DNA of 64,000 nucleotides from Mycolicibacterium arabiense (lineage in GTDB: Bacteria > Actinomycetota > Actinomycetes > Mycobacteriales > Mycobacteriaceae). A program made the translations under genes and the position numbers. Of the stretch, positions 17,405 to 26,736 are shown one piece after another. The stretch is from positions 2,480,001 through 2,544,000 of the forward strand of contig NZ_AP022593.1 of the NCBI RefSeq assembly GCF_010731815.2, given 5' to 3'. Numbering within the stretch: the first letter of the stretch is position 1; every line of letters starts with the position of its first letter. Below the pieces are notes generated by a model. That model searched no databases and was not told the origin of the DNA. It worked only from the letters and a program-made list of their open reading frames with translations.

Positions 17405-18283
17405 TTGCTCTTGTCCGAATTGACGCCCCACTTCGAGGACGTGCAGACGCACTACGACCTCTCCGACGACTTCTACCGGCTGTTCCTGGACCCCACGCAG
17501 ACCTACAGCTGCGCGTACTTCGAGCGCGACGACATGACGCTCGAAGAGGCGCAGAAGGCGAAGATCGACCTGTCGCTGGGCAAGCTCGGACTCGAGCCGG
17601 GGATGACGCTGCTCGACGTCGGCTGCGGCTGGGGTGGCACGCTGCTGCGCGCGGTGGAGAGGTACGACGTCAACGTCATCGGGCTGACGCTGTCGGAGAA
17701 CCAGTTCGCACACGTCCGCTCGGCCTTCGAGGCCTCGACGAGTTCCCGGTCGATGCGCGTGTTGCTGCAGGGTTGGGAGCAGTTCGACGAGCCGGTGGAC
17801 CGCATCGTGTCGATCGGTGCGTTCGAGCACTTCGGTGCCGACCGGTGGGTGCCGTTCTTCGAGATGGCCAACCGCGTACTGCCCGACGACGGCGTGATGC
17901 TGCTGCACACGATCACCCGGCTGATGATGGCCGAGGTGAAGCGACGCGGCATCCCGTTGACGATGGACGTCGCCCGGTTCACGCTGTTCATCGCCAGAGA
18001 GATCTTCCCGGGCGGTCAGCTGCCCGCCATCGGGGACGTCGAGGCGCACGCGTCCGACGTCGGTTTCGCGGTCGAACGCGTTCAGTCGCTGCAACTGCAC
18101 TACGCACGCACGCTGGACCTGTGGGCGGCAGCGCTGTCGTCGCGTCGTGACGACGCGATCGCCATCCAGTCCGAAGAGGTCTACGAGCGGTACATGCGGT
18201 ACCTCACCGGCTGCGCCGACATGTTCCGGCGGGGCTACATCGACGTCAACCAGTTCACCCTGCGCAAGGGCACGGCGAATTAG
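17405..18283 (+). CDS. Second mycolic-acid cyclopropane synthase-like methyltransferase
   Basis: A 292-residue paralogue of the preceding gene, with nearly identical stretches ([58 protein letters not shown]). Differences cluster around residues 100-125 and 155-215, the region expected to shape the substrate channel. The TTG at 17405 is favoured by GGAAGG about 7 nt upstream and gives the conserved SELTPHFEDV start. It too falls in the PcaA/MmaA2-like group. The duplication may supply a distinct site preference. Confidence 0.88.
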   Translation: MLLSELTPHFEDVQTHYDLSDDFYRLFLDPTQTYSCAYFERDDMTLEEAQKAKIDLSLGKLGLEPGMTLLDVGCGWGGTLLRAVERYDVNVIGLTLSENQFAHVRSAFEASTSSRSMRVLLQGWEQFDEPVDRIVSIGAFEHFGADRWVPFFEMANRVLPDDGVMLLHTITRLMMAEVKRRGIPLTMDVARFTLFIAREIFPGGQLPAIGDVEAHASDVGFAVERVQSLQLHYARTLDLWAAALSSRRDDAIAIQSEEVYERYMRYLTGCADMFRRGYIDVNQFTLRKGTAN

Positions 18284-18423
18284 TGCCGAACACAGGCGAA
18301 ACGCTAGGGTGTTTGCCTAGTTGCGCCTGACGTGGCAGATGTGCCCGTAGGGTGCGGTTGCGCAGGTTAATCGAACATTCGGCTGCTCGCAGCGCATGCG
18401 AGGAAAGGGCCATCAGGAGAGAC

Positions 18424-19320
18424 ATGGCAGACACCACGACCGGCCTCAAGGACTTGACTCCTCACTTCGAGGACATCCAGGCTCACTACGACCTGTCGGA
18501 CGACTTCTTCGGCGTCTTCCAGGACCCCACGCGCAAGTACAGCTGCGCCTACTTCACCGGCCCGAACGTCACGCTCTCCGAGGCTCAGATCGCCAACGTC
18601 GATCAGCACCTCGAACAGCTCGACCTGAAGCCAGGCATGACGTTGCTCGAGGTCGGGTGCGGCTGGGGTCTTACCCTGCTGCGCGCGATGGAGAAGTACG
18701 ACGTCAACGTCATCGGTCTGACGCTGTCGAAGAACCAGCAGGCGTACTGCAGCCAGCTACTCTCCGGCGTGAAGAGCGAGCGGACGTTCGACGTGCGCCT
18801 CGAGGGGTGGGAGCAGTTCCACTCCCCCGTCGACCGCATCGTGTCGATCGAGGCCTTCGAGCACTTCGGCTTCGAGCGGTACGACGACTTCTTCAAGATG
18901 TGCTTCGACGTCATGCCCGACGACGGCCGGATGACCGTCCAGAGCAGCGTTGGCTACCACCCCGACGACCTGCAGGCACGCGGCAAGAAGCTGACCTTCG
19001 AGCTGGCACGCTTCGTGAAGTTCATGATCACCGAGATCTTCCCCGGTGGCCGCATTCCCAGCACCAAGATGATGGTCGCTCACGGCGAGAAGGCCGGTTT
19101 CGTTGTGCCGGAACCGATTTCACTGCGCAACCACTACATCAAGACCCTTGGCATCTGGGCCGCGCGGTTGGAGCACCACAAGGACGAGGCAATCGCCGCA
19201 GCCGGCGTCGAGAACTACGAGCGGTACATGAAGTATCTCACCGGGTGCCAGTTCTACTTCGTCGACGAGGCCATCGACGTCAGCCTGGTCACCTACCTGA
19301 AGCCGGGCGCAGCAACCTAG
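18424..19320 (+). CDS. mmaA4: MmaA4-like (hydroxymycolate synthase-type) methyltransferase
   Basis: A 298-residue third paralogue that differs from its neighbours in the places that mark MmaA4: the active-site [10 protein letters not shown] (Glu in place of Gly), the [13 protein letters not shown] segment instead of LLHTI, and the C-terminus [11 protein letters not shown] instead of QFTL. MmaA4/Hma adds a methyl and hydroxyl to give the hydroxymycolate precursor of methoxy- and ketomycolates. Here it may serve epoxymycolate or similar oxygenated chains. The ATG at 18424 follows AGGAGAGAC. A strong terminator follows the stop, closing the mmaA group. Confidence 0.88.
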   Translation: MADTTTGLKDLTPHFEDIQAHYDLSDDFFGVFQDPTRKYSCAYFTGPNVTLSEAQIANVDQHLEQLDLKPGMTLLEVGCGWGLTLLRAMEKYDVNVIGLTLSKNQQAYCSQLLSGVKSERTFDVRLEGWEQFHSPVDRIVSIEAFEHFGFERYDDFFKMCFDVMPDDGRMTVQSSVGYHPDDLQARGKKLTFELARFVKFMITEIFPGGRIPSTKMMVAHGEKAGFVVPEPISLRNHYIKTLGIWAARLEHHKDEAIAAAGVENYERYMKYLTGCQFYFVDEAIDVSLVTYLKPGAAT

Positions 19321-19333
19321 TCCGAAATCTCCC

Positions 19334-19370
19334 AAAACCCCGGTACCAATTGGTGCCGGGGTTTTGTTTG
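19334..19370 (+). terminator. Intrinsic terminator after the mycolate methyltransferases
   Basis: AAAACCCCGGTACC pairs with GGTGCCGGGGTTTT around an AATT loop (one G-U or mismatch position) and is followed by GTTTG. It lies 13 nt past the mmaA4-like stop and marks the left edge of the accessory region. Confidence 0.85.
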
Positions 19371-19574
19371 CTGTGCCCACTCGCTCAATCGCTTTGTGCA
19401 TTGTGGGGTGTCGAAACGCTCGCCGGAGGCGGTCACTATTTCCGCCCGCGGCGTTACGTACCTTTGAAACGTAGTTTGACCTGCGGTTTTCGTATTGACG
19501 ACCATGACAAAAGCTGCCATGCTTCCCATTACTCTCAGGTTCTATTCAGGAGACTCAACGTAGGGGGGAAGACA

Positions 19575-20057
19575 ATGGCCACCGTTGCCGCCAAGTTCTC
19601 GAACGTCAGTACAAAGGTTCAGGTCGGTGCCGCGGCAGTCGCACTGGTAGCCGCCGCAACCCTCACGCCGGCCATCGCGGAGGCGCATCCCGGCTTCGCA
19701 CCCGTCGTGGAATCCGTCGGCGCGTCGGCTTCGGACAACACCCTGTGGTTCCTCGACAACGCCGCAGACGGCGGAAGCGCTTCGGGAATCGCCGCCCCTT
19801 CTGCCGCGTTGCTCGCCCCGTCGACGATCACGTCGATCTTCCAGAACCGCTTCTTCTGGTTCGGCACCCCCAACCCGACGCCCCCACCGGGAAGCACGGT
19901 CTTCGTCTTCACGCCGCTGCCGCTGATCCCGGGATTCCTGCGCCCGCTCTACGGGTGGTTCACGCAGAACCTCAACTTCGAGGCCTGCATTCTCGGCGCC
20001 ACCATCAAGATCGGTCCGTACGGGACGGTCTCGGGCTCCCTCACTCGGGGCTGCTAG
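19575..20057 (+). CDS. Small secreted hydrophobic protein, unknown function
   Basis: A 160-residue protein with a Sec signal peptide: a hydrophobic Ala/Val run at residues ~18-34 and a likely cleavage after AEA at about residue 37. The mature part is Ser/Ala-rich, then Pro-rich (PNPTPPPGS near residue 97), and ends in a compact segment with two Cys (EACILG and the terminal RGC) that could form a disulfide. GGGGGGAAG precedes the ATG. Similar short exported proteins with this signal-peptide style are frequent in mycobacteria, but I do not recognise the family. It is the first gene of the accessory region. Confidence 0.75.
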   Translation: MATVAAKFSNVSTKVQVGAAAVALVAAATLTPAIAEAHPGFAPVVESVGASASDNTLWFLDNAADGGSASGIAAPSAALLAPSTITSIFQNRFFWFGTPNPTPPPGSTVFVFTPLPLIPGFLRPLYGWFTQNLNFEACILGATIKIGPYGTVSGSLTRGC

Positions 20058-20139
20058 TCAGCGACGCCTGTAGCCGCCCAGTCAGCACTGTCGTGGTCAC
20101 CTGATTCAGTGCTGGCCGCTCGAGCACGGGAATCGGTGA

Positions 20140-21978
20140 GTGAAGCTATTTTCCAGACGGCCTTCTGAGGACCAACCCAATAGCGACGACGGTGACGTTG
20201 CGCTCGACGATGACCAGAGTCGCCGACGTCGACGCAAGATGGCGTTCGCCGGCGTCCTGCTGCTCGTGGTCGTCGTCGCCTTCGGGTGCTGGCTGGGGAT
20301 CAAAGCATTCGACGCGAAGTCGAACCTCGAGCAGGCCCGCCTCAACGCCCAGCAGGCCAAAGATGCTTTGTTGCAGGGCAATACCGATGAGGCGACACGG
20401 CGGGCGGACAACGCCGCATCGCACGCGCAGTCAGCGCGCGATGCCACTCACTCCCTTCCGTGGGACGTCACCGCGGCCATCCCCTGGCTCGGCACACCTT
20501 TTAGGACCGGTCAGCAGATTTCCGACGTCGTACTCGGCCTCACCGCCGACGTCCTGCAGCCGTCCGCGCGTACTGGCACTGCGCTGTCGCCCGACCGCCT
20601 GCTGCAGGGCAACCGCGTAGACGTACAACTCCTTCGCGACCAGGAACCGACGTTGAGCGAACTCGCCGAGGCATCCGCTCGACTCGATGCCGACGCCCAG
20701 TCCATCGGCGACCCGGGTTACCTGTCAGTACTCGAGGATGCCCGGACACAGCTGCAAGGCCAAACGGCGGACGTGGCAAGTCTTCTGGAGAATACCGCCC
20801 TCGCCTCACGGTTGGCTCCTGTGATGATGGGTGCAGACGGCCCCCGGACGTACTTCATGGCGTTCCAGACGAACGCCGAAGCGCGCGGCACCGGCGGACT
20901 GTTGGGCGGATTCGGGATACTGCGGTTCAACGACGGCGCGCCATCCGTGGACACCCTCGCCACCAATCGCGAACTCGTAAGAGCCTCTGCACCTGTCGAT
21001 CTCGGGCGCGAGTTCGCCGACCAGTACGGGTTCGCCAACCCCTTCACAGACTTCCGAAACAGCAATCTGAGTTCGCACTTCCCGTATGCAGCACAGATCT
21101 GGAAGTCCATGTGGGAGCAAGAGTCCGCGATGGGCATCGATGGAGTCATCGCTCTCGACCCCATCGCCCTGAGCTACATACTCGGTGCCGCAGGATCCGT
21201 CACGATGCCAGACGGCGAGGTGGTAACCCGCGACAACGTCGTAGAACTCACCGAGTCGACGGCATATTCGCGTTTCCCAACGGATCAGTTGGCCCGTAAG
21301 CAATATCTTCAAGACATCGCGAGCGAAGTCGTCAAGAAGATGACCGGGCCCATTCAGTCGCCACGCGCTCTGCTCGATGCTTTGGGTAAAGCGGTCAGCG
21401 AGCGACGCATCTCGGTGTGGAGTTCGTCGCCGGAGGAACAGGCGATGCTCGAGGAAACCCCCCTTGCGCACGTCATCCCCGACGATCCCGCACCATATGC
21501 CGAGGTCGTGCTCAACAACCTCGGCGGAAACAAGATGGATTACTACCTCGATCGCGGTATCGAATACGCGGCTGACGGCTGTTCCGGGGACACACGGCTC
21601 TCGACGGTCACGATTCGTCTCACCAATGACACGCCGCAGCAGCCACTTCCGGATTTCGTGGCCGGCGCACCCGGTATCGCACCCGAGATACCCATTCGGG
21701 TTCCCAGCGGAACCAATGTCGCGTCGGTCAAACTTCTTGCTACCAAGGGTGCCACGCTCGTAAGCGCACTCGCGAGTGGTCAGAAGGTCCCGGTCATCAC
21801 CAGCGCGGAGCGCGGACATCCGAGCTTCGAGGTGCAGGTGGCCATACCGCCCGGCAAGTCGGGCGAGATCAGTTTCCGCTTGTCCGAACCCACGTCGCCA
21901 GGCATTCCGCGCGTTCCAATCCAACCGTTGGTGGACAACGTCATTCCCAAGGTATCGGTACCAGAATGCTCGTCCTGA
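20140..21978 (+). CDS. DUF4012 membrane-anchored protein
   Basis: A 612-residue protein with a short acidic cytoplasmic N-terminus, a stop-transfer-like RRRRRK cluster, one transmembrane helix at about residues 34-52, an Ala/Gln-rich extracytoplasmic coiled coil, then the large DUF4012 domain. The domain's signature FQTNAEARGTGGLLGGFG lies near residue 245. DUF4012 proteins are regularly encoded in polysaccharide loci of actinobacteria, but their activity has not been established. Place and topology suggest a periplasmic role in polymer attachment or export. GTG start assumed; a GTG three bases upstream is out of frame. Confidence 0.85.
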   Translation: MKLFSRRPSEDQPNSDDGDVALDDDQSRRRRRKMAFAGVLLLVVVVAFGCWLGIKAFDAKSNLEQARLNAQQAKDALLQGNTDEATRRADNAASHAQSARDATHSLPWDVTAAIPWLGTPFRTGQQISDVVLGLTADVLQPSARTGTALSPDRLLQGNRVDVQLLRDQEPTLSELAEASARLDADAQSIGDPGYLSVLEDARTQLQGQTADVASLLENTALASRLAPVMMGADGPRTYFMAFQTNAEARGTGGLLGGFGILRFNDGAPSVDTLATNRELVRASAPVDLGREFADQYGFANPFTDFRNSNLSSHFPYAAQIWKSMWEQESAMGIDGVIALDPIALSYILGAAGSVTMPDGEVVTRDNVVELTESTAYSRFPTDQLARKQYLQDIASEVVKKMTGPIQSPRALLDALGKAVSERRISVWSSSPEEQAMLEETPLAHVIPDDPAPYAEVVLNNLGGNKMDYYLDRGIEYAADGCSGDTRLSTVTIRLTNDTPQQPLPDFVAGAPGIAPEIPIRVPSGTNVASVKLLATKGATLVSALASGQKVPVITSAERGHPSFEVQVAIPPGKSGEISFRLSEPTSPGIPRVPIQPLVDNVIPKVSVPECSS

Positions 21979-22120
21979 CGAGCACATGCACGGTTGCCAA
22001 TCAATCAAAAGCGCTTGATGCCATCAGTTTCCGGACGCCGCGGGGTTTGCCAGCGGTATGCTTCCGCGCAACGGCGAATGACCGCGAAGGGGCCGAGGCC
22101 GTAGCGGTGGAGGGTTGGCA

Positions 22121-23647
22121 ATGAAGATTCAAGATTTCGTGAAGATGCTTCGATCGCAGTGGATTACGGTATGCGTGGCCGTCACGGTGGCCGTGCTCGG
22201 GGCCGTCGCACTGACCCTCCTCACGACTCCCCTCTACCAAGCATCCACGCGGCTCTACGTGTCGGCCGCCGGCGGCGCCTCCGTCGCCGAGATGTACCAA
22301 GGGAATCGGCTATCCCAGGAGCGTGTCATCTCATACACCGAACTGATCATGGGCGAAACGCTGGCGCAGCGCACCATCGACAAGCTCGGGCTCGACATGG
22401 AAGCTGAGACGCTGCGTCAACACGTCAAAGCGAGTGCCAAACCAGACACGGTTCTCGTCGACGTCGACGTACTCGACGAGTCGCCCGTTCGAGCCCGCGA
22501 CATCGCCAACGCACTATCCGACGAGTTCGTGTCCATGGTAAGGGAACTCGAGACACCCGAAGACGGCTCGAGACCAGATGCACGGGTCGTCGTCGAGCAA
22601 CGGGCCTCCCTGCCCACCACCCCAGCATCGCCGAATTGGACCCTGAACCTGCTTGCCGGTCTTGCCATCGGTCTGCTCGCCGGCACCGGCCTTGCGATCC
22701 TTCGGGGATCTCTCGACAACACCGTCAAGGACCGGGAGTCCCTCGAGGAGATGACCGGCGTCGGACTGGTCGGCAGCATTCCCCTCGACAAGGAGCGGCG
22801 GACCGAGCCGGCCATATCCTTCGGCAGCGACAACTCGGCCATCGCGGAGGCCTTCCGCAAGCTGCGAACGAATCTGCAGTTCCTCGCAGTCGACCATCCG
22901 CCGCGTGTCATCGTCGTCACCAGCTCCATGCCGAGCGAGGGAAAGTCGACCACGGCCATCAACATTGCCCTCGCTCTGGCCGAAGCCGACCACAGCGTCG
23001 TGCTCGTCGACGGCGACATGCGGCGCCCCAAGTTGAACGAGTACTTGGGGTTGGTGGGAACCGTGGGGTTGAGTACCGTGCTCAGCGGCAGGGCGTCGCT
23101 TTCCGAAGTACTGCAAGCGACCAAGTACCCCGGATTGACGGTCCTCACCTCTGGCGGCACGCCGCCGAACCCGAGCGAGCTACTCGGGTCGCTGGCTGCG
23201 AAGAAGGTACTCAGTGAACTGCGGGCGAAGTTCGACTTCGTCATAGTCGACTCGTCCCCGCTGCTCGCAGTCACGGATGCCGCAATCCTGGCTGCGGGGT
23301 CCGACGGCGTACTGATCATGGCGAGGTTCGGCCAGACGAAGCGCGATCAGCTTCAGCATGCGGTGGGGAACCTCGAGGACGTCGGCGCCCGCGTTCTCGG
23401 TGCGGTGTTCACCATGACACCTGATCGGGGCAGCTCGTCATATAGCTATAGCTACTACGGCGACGACGCGTCGTCGCGATCCAGGCGTGCGGCGACGCCC
23501 GTTGAGTCGCAGGACGATGCGCCGACACGAGCTCCCACTCCAGAACTCAATGCCGCGCCCCCGAAGGTTGATCCGCCACGGCAGTCAAACGGCGTCGCGG
23601 TCGTTCCACAGACGACCAGCAGGCACGGCCATGCGTCAGCCGACTAA
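22121..23647 (+). CDS. Wzc-like polysaccharide co-polymerase / BY-kinase
   Basis: A 508-residue fusion of a Wzz chain-length domain (transmembrane helices at ~13-34 and ~170-192) with a cytoplasmic bacterial tyrosine kinase. Walker A is [11 protein letters not shown] near residue 270, Walker A' is [11 protein letters not shown], and Walker B is [10 protein letters not shown]. The C-terminal tyrosine cluster SYSYSYYG, near residues 443-450, is the expected autophosphorylation site, followed by a disordered Pro/Ala tail. The ATG is preferred over the TTG six bases upstream because GGAGGG directly abuts that TTG. It would control polymer length and export with the Wzb-like phosphatase encoded 22 kb away. 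Confidence 0.92.
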   Translation: MKIQDFVKMLRSQWITVCVAVTVAVLGAVALTLLTTPLYQASTRLYVSAAGGASVAEMYQGNRLSQERVISYTELIMGETLAQRTIDKLGLDMEAETLRQHVKASAKPDTVLVDVDVLDESPVRARDIANALSDEFVSMVRELETPEDGSRPDARVVVEQRASLPTTPASPNWTLNLLAGLAIGLLAGTGLAILRGSLDNTVKDRESLEEMTGVGLVGSIPLDKERRTEPAISFGSDNSAIAEAFRKLRTNLQFLAVDHPPRVIVVTSSMPSEGKSTTAINIALALAEADHSVVLVDGDMRRPKLNEYLGLVGTVGLSTVLSGRASLSEVLQATKYPGLTVLTSGGTPPNPSELLGSLAAKKVLSELRAKFDFVIVDSSPLLAVTDAAILAAGSDGVLIMARFGQTKRDQLQHAVGNLEDVGARVLGAVFTMTPDRGSSSYSYSYYGDDASSRSRRAATPVESQDDAPTRAPTPELNAAPPKVDPPRQSNGVAVVPQTTSRHGHASAD

Positions 23648-23702
23648 ACGACACCACCATTCGAATAGCATCCGACAGCCATCCACCGGAGTTGAGGCAC
23701 CC

Positions 23703-24752
23703 ATGACGAAGCGAGCTTTGATCACCGGTATCACCGGCCAAGACGGGTCTTACCTGGCGGAACTGTTGCTCGGCAAGGGCTACGAGGTCCACGGCGTCAT
23801 ACGCCGCGCTTCCACGTTCAATACGTCGCGAATCGACCATCTCTACGTCGATCCGCACTCACCCGGCGCCAAGCTCTTCCTTCACTACGGCGACCTGAGC
23901 GATGGCGTCCGCTTGGTGACCTTGCTTGCAGAGATCGACCCGGACGAGGTGTACAACCTCGCCGCACAGTCCCACGTCCGGGTGTCATTCGACGAGCCCG
24001 AGCACACTGCTGACACGACCGGATCGGGGACGATCCGTCTCCTCGAGGCCGTGCGGTTGTCGGGTATCAAGACCCGCTTCTACCAGGCCTCGTCGTCGGA
24101 GATGTATGGAGCGACACCTCCGCCACAGAATGAGAACACACCGTTCTACCCGCGCTCACCGTACGGCGCGGCCAAGTTGTACAGCTACTGGATCACCAGG
24201 AACTACCGTGAGGCCTACGGTCTATTCGCAGCCAACGGCATCCTGTTCAATCATGAATCACCCCGTCGCGGCGAGACATTCGTGACCCGCAAGATCACCC
24301 GAGCGGTGGCCGCGATCAAGGCCGGTAAGCAGGAGTACCTCTACATGGGGAACCTCGATGCGGTGCGCGACTGGGGATACGCCGCCGAGTACGTAGAGGG
24401 CATGTGGCGGATGCTCCAAGTCGACGAACCCGACGACTACGTACTTGCGACCGGCGAGGGTTTCACGGTCCGAGAGTTCCTGGAGATCGCGTTCGGCCAC
24501 GTCGGTCTGAACTGGCAAGATCACGTCAGATTCGACGAACGATACTTGCGCGCAACCGAAGTCGACTCACTGATCGGCGACGCATCACACGCTCGAGAGA
24601 AGCTCGGCTGGGTACCAACGGTTCACGGACGCGAACTGGCCAGGCTCATGGTCGACGCAGACGTCGAGGCACTCGATCACGTCGGCACGTCTTGGATCGA
24701 CAAGGTCCTGCTCGCGTCGTGGGGAACGGCCGTTCGAGAAGCAGTCGTGTAA
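23703..24752 (+). CDS. gmd: GDP-mannose 4,6-dehydratase
   Basis: A 349-residue short-chain dehydrogenase converting GDP-D-mannose to GDP-4-keto-6-deoxy-D-mannose. The cofactor loop is [11 protein letters not shown] at residues ~6-16, [13 protein letters not shown] is the NADP-selective segment, and the SSSEMYG/YGAAK pair is catalytic. [16 protein letters not shown] is diagnostic for GMD. The length is normal. The stop overlaps the start of the next gene (TAATG), coupling it to fcl. The product feeds GDP-L-fucose or another 6-deoxyhexose for the polysaccharide; in mycobacteria the same pair also serves glycopeptidolipids. Confidence 0.95.
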   Translation: MTKRALITGITGQDGSYLAELLLGKGYEVHGVIRRASTFNTSRIDHLYVDPHSPGAKLFLHYGDLSDGVRLVTLLAEIDPDEVYNLAAQSHVRVSFDEPEHTADTTGSGTIRLLEAVRLSGIKTRFYQASSSEMYGATPPPQNENTPFYPRSPYGAAKLYSYWITRNYREAYGLFAANGILFNHESPRRGETFVTRKITRAVAAIKAGKQEYLYMGNLDAVRDWGYAAEYVEGMWRMLQVDEPDDYVLATGEGFTVREFLEIAFGHVGLNWQDHVRFDERYLRATEVDSLIGDASHAREKLGWVPTVHGRELARLMVDADVEALDHVGTSWIDKVLLASWGTAVREAVV

Positions 24753-25732
24753 TGACATTCGGCGAGCGGTTCACGCCTCGCGGACTTGACCGAGACGCGA
24801 CGTTCTACGTCGCCGGGCACCGCGGCATGGTCGGCTCGGCGATCGTGCGACGACTACGGGCCGCGGGGTTCGAGAATGTCGTCGGCAAGACTTCGGACGA
24901 GTTGGATCTCAGGAACCGTGACGCGGTCGTCGATCTCTTCAGCGACGTCAAACCGAAGTACGTCGTCCTGGCCGCAGCAAGAGTCGGCGGCATCATGGCC
25001 AACAGCAATCACCCGGTGAACTTCCTCAGCGACAACCTACGCATCCAGGTGAACGTGCTCGATGCGGCCCAGGCCATGGACGTCGAACGTCTGCTGTTCC
25101 TTGGCTCTTCCTGCATCTATCCGAAACACGCCGAACAGCCGATTCGCGAGGATTCGCTGCTCACCGGGCACCTCGAGCCGACCAATGACGCCTACGCGAT
25201 TGCGAAGATCGCAGGAATCATGCACGTCCAGGCGATACGGCGACAGTATGGCCGCCCATGGATCTCGGCGATGCCGACGAACCTGTACGGGCCCAACGAC
25301 AACTTCTCCTCGGAGAATTCGCACGTGCTGCCTGCACTGATACGTCGCTACGACGAGGCCGTTGCATCCGGCGCGCCATCGGTCACTAACTGGGGCAGCG
25401 GCTCACCGCGTCGCGAATTCCTGCACGTGGACGATCTCGCAGACGCCTGCCTGCATCTGCTCGAGCACTACGACGGCCCGGAACACGTGAACGTCGGCAG
25501 TGGGACGGACGCCACCATAAGGGAGATCGCCGCCGTCGTCGCCTCGGTCGTCGGCTTCACTGGCGAAACGAAGTGGGATTCCACCAAACCCGATGGGACG
25601 CCGCGGAAACTGCTCGACGTCTCGAAGTTAACCGCTTCCGGTTGGACGTCCAAGATTGGCTTGCGTGACGGATTGGAGCGCACGGTCGCCTGGTATCGCG
25701 ACCATGTCGGCGCACTCAGAGGACGTTCGTGA
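24752..25732 (+). CDS. fcl: GDP-L-fucose synthase
   Basis: A 326-residue 3,5-epimerase/4-reductase that makes GDP-L-fucose from the Gmd product. The NADP loop is VAGHRGMVGSAIVRRL, the Ser is in LFLGSSCIYPK, the catalytic Tyr/Lys are in YAIAKIAG, and substrate-binding residues lie in NLYGPNDNF and SPRREFLHVDD. The ATG overlaps the gmd stop by one base. Gmd and Fcl together strongly predict fucose (or a 6-deoxytalose-type product if the homologue differs) in the polymer. Confidence 0.94.
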   Translation: MTFGERFTPRGLDRDATFYVAGHRGMVGSAIVRRLRAAGFENVVGKTSDELDLRNRDAVVDLFSDVKPKYVVLAAARVGGIMANSNHPVNFLSDNLRIQVNVLDAAQAMDVERLLFLGSSCIYPKHAEQPIREDSLLTGHLEPTNDAYAIAKIAGIMHVQAIRRQYGRPWISAMPTNLYGPNDNFSSENSHVLPALIRRYDEAVASGAPSVTNWGSGSPRREFLHVDDLADACLHLLEHYDGPEHVNVGSGTDATIREIAAVVASVVGFTGETKWDSTKPDGTPRKLLDVSKLTASGWTSKIGLRDGLERTVAWYRDHVGALRGRS

Positions 25733-25817
25733 ACCATGCCACCTGAAATGCATGACGCGACGGCGGCGACGCTTCAGGGCGCTTCCAATTGCGACGACCT
25801 CAGGGAGAACGGACATC

Positions 25818-26726
25818 GTGGGGATTAGCTATCTCGGGGCCAGAATGATGTGGGACGCAAAGCAGCGCGGTGTCTGCTTCGACGAAGTACTGACCCTCGG
25901 CCATCAAACGCTACGGCTCTTCCCGTCCGAGGTGGATTACTTCCGCAACGTCTATCGATCCGCCGTCGGCACGGCGCCTACCGTCCTGACCGAGAACCGT
26001 TGGAACGATTACGTCGACGACTTTCTCCGTCGGTTTCTCGGGACCAAGACGATCAACGTGCTCGATGTGTCCGACTTCGAGGATGCCGACACCATCCACG
26101 ACATGAACGCACCGGTACCGGAGGCATGGCACGGTCGGTACGACGTGGTGATCGACGGAGGTTCGCTCGAGCACATCTTCGACGTCCCAACGGCGTTCGC
26201 CAACCTCGGCAACATGCTCAAGGTGGGTGGGACGATCTTCATCAATACGCCGGCCAACAACATGATGGGTCACGGGTTCTACCAGTTCAGTCCTGAGCTG
26301 ATGTACCGGATCTTCTCAGACGAGAATGGGTTCGCGATCCGCAACGTACTTCTCTACGAGGCTCGCTACCCCGGATTGGATCTGACCAAGAAACACACGG
26401 TTTTCAAGGTCATGGATCCGAGCGAGGCCCGCCAAAGGGTCGGCTTACTCAACAAGAAGCCTGTGATGATGATGGTGGAAGCGGCAAAGATTCGCGACGT
26501 GCCAATGTTCACGACACCGCCGCAACAGAGCGATTACGTCGTCATGTGGGATGGCACCGACGTGGCAAGGGCGTTGCATTGGCGCGAGAGAGTCAAACAA
26601 GTCATGCGCTCCCTCCCCCTTCCGGTTCGCGCTCCCATCCAAGGCTTCCACCAAAAGCGGGTCTTCTCCCTCGGCAACAAGAGCGTCTACGAGAGACAGC
26701 GATGGACTCCCGGACGACGCGGCTGA
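25818..26726 (+). CDS. Methyltransferase-like protein of polysaccharide locus
   Basis: A 302-residue protein. The central part reads like the second half of a class I methyltransferase: YDVVIDGGSLEHIFDVPTAF, LGNMLKVGGTIFINTP and a C-terminal beta region. However, the usual Gly-rich SAM loop is absent; the expected position carries INVLDVSDFEDAD. It may use a diverged cofactor site or be a structural relative. The GTG at 25818 has AGGGAGAA about 8 nt upstream, and the frame is open further upstream. It lies between fcl and the polymerase, so a role in sugar modification is likely but unproven. Confidence 0.65.
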   Translation: MGISYLGARMMWDAKQRGVCFDEVLTLGHQTLRLFPSEVDYFRNVYRSAVGTAPTVLTENRWNDYVDDFLRRFLGTKTINVLDVSDFEDADTIHDMNAPVPEAWHGRYDVVIDGGSLEHIFDVPTAFANLGNMLKVGGTIFINTPANNMMGHGFYQFSPELMYRIFSDENGFAIRNVLLYEARYPGLDLTKKHTVFKVMDPSEARQRVGLLNKKPVMMMVEAAKIRDVPMFTTPPQQSDYVVMWDGTDVARALHWRERVKQVMRSLPLPVRAPIQGFHQKRVFSLGNKSVYERQRWTPGRRG

Positions 26727-26736
26727 GGCGCCCGTA

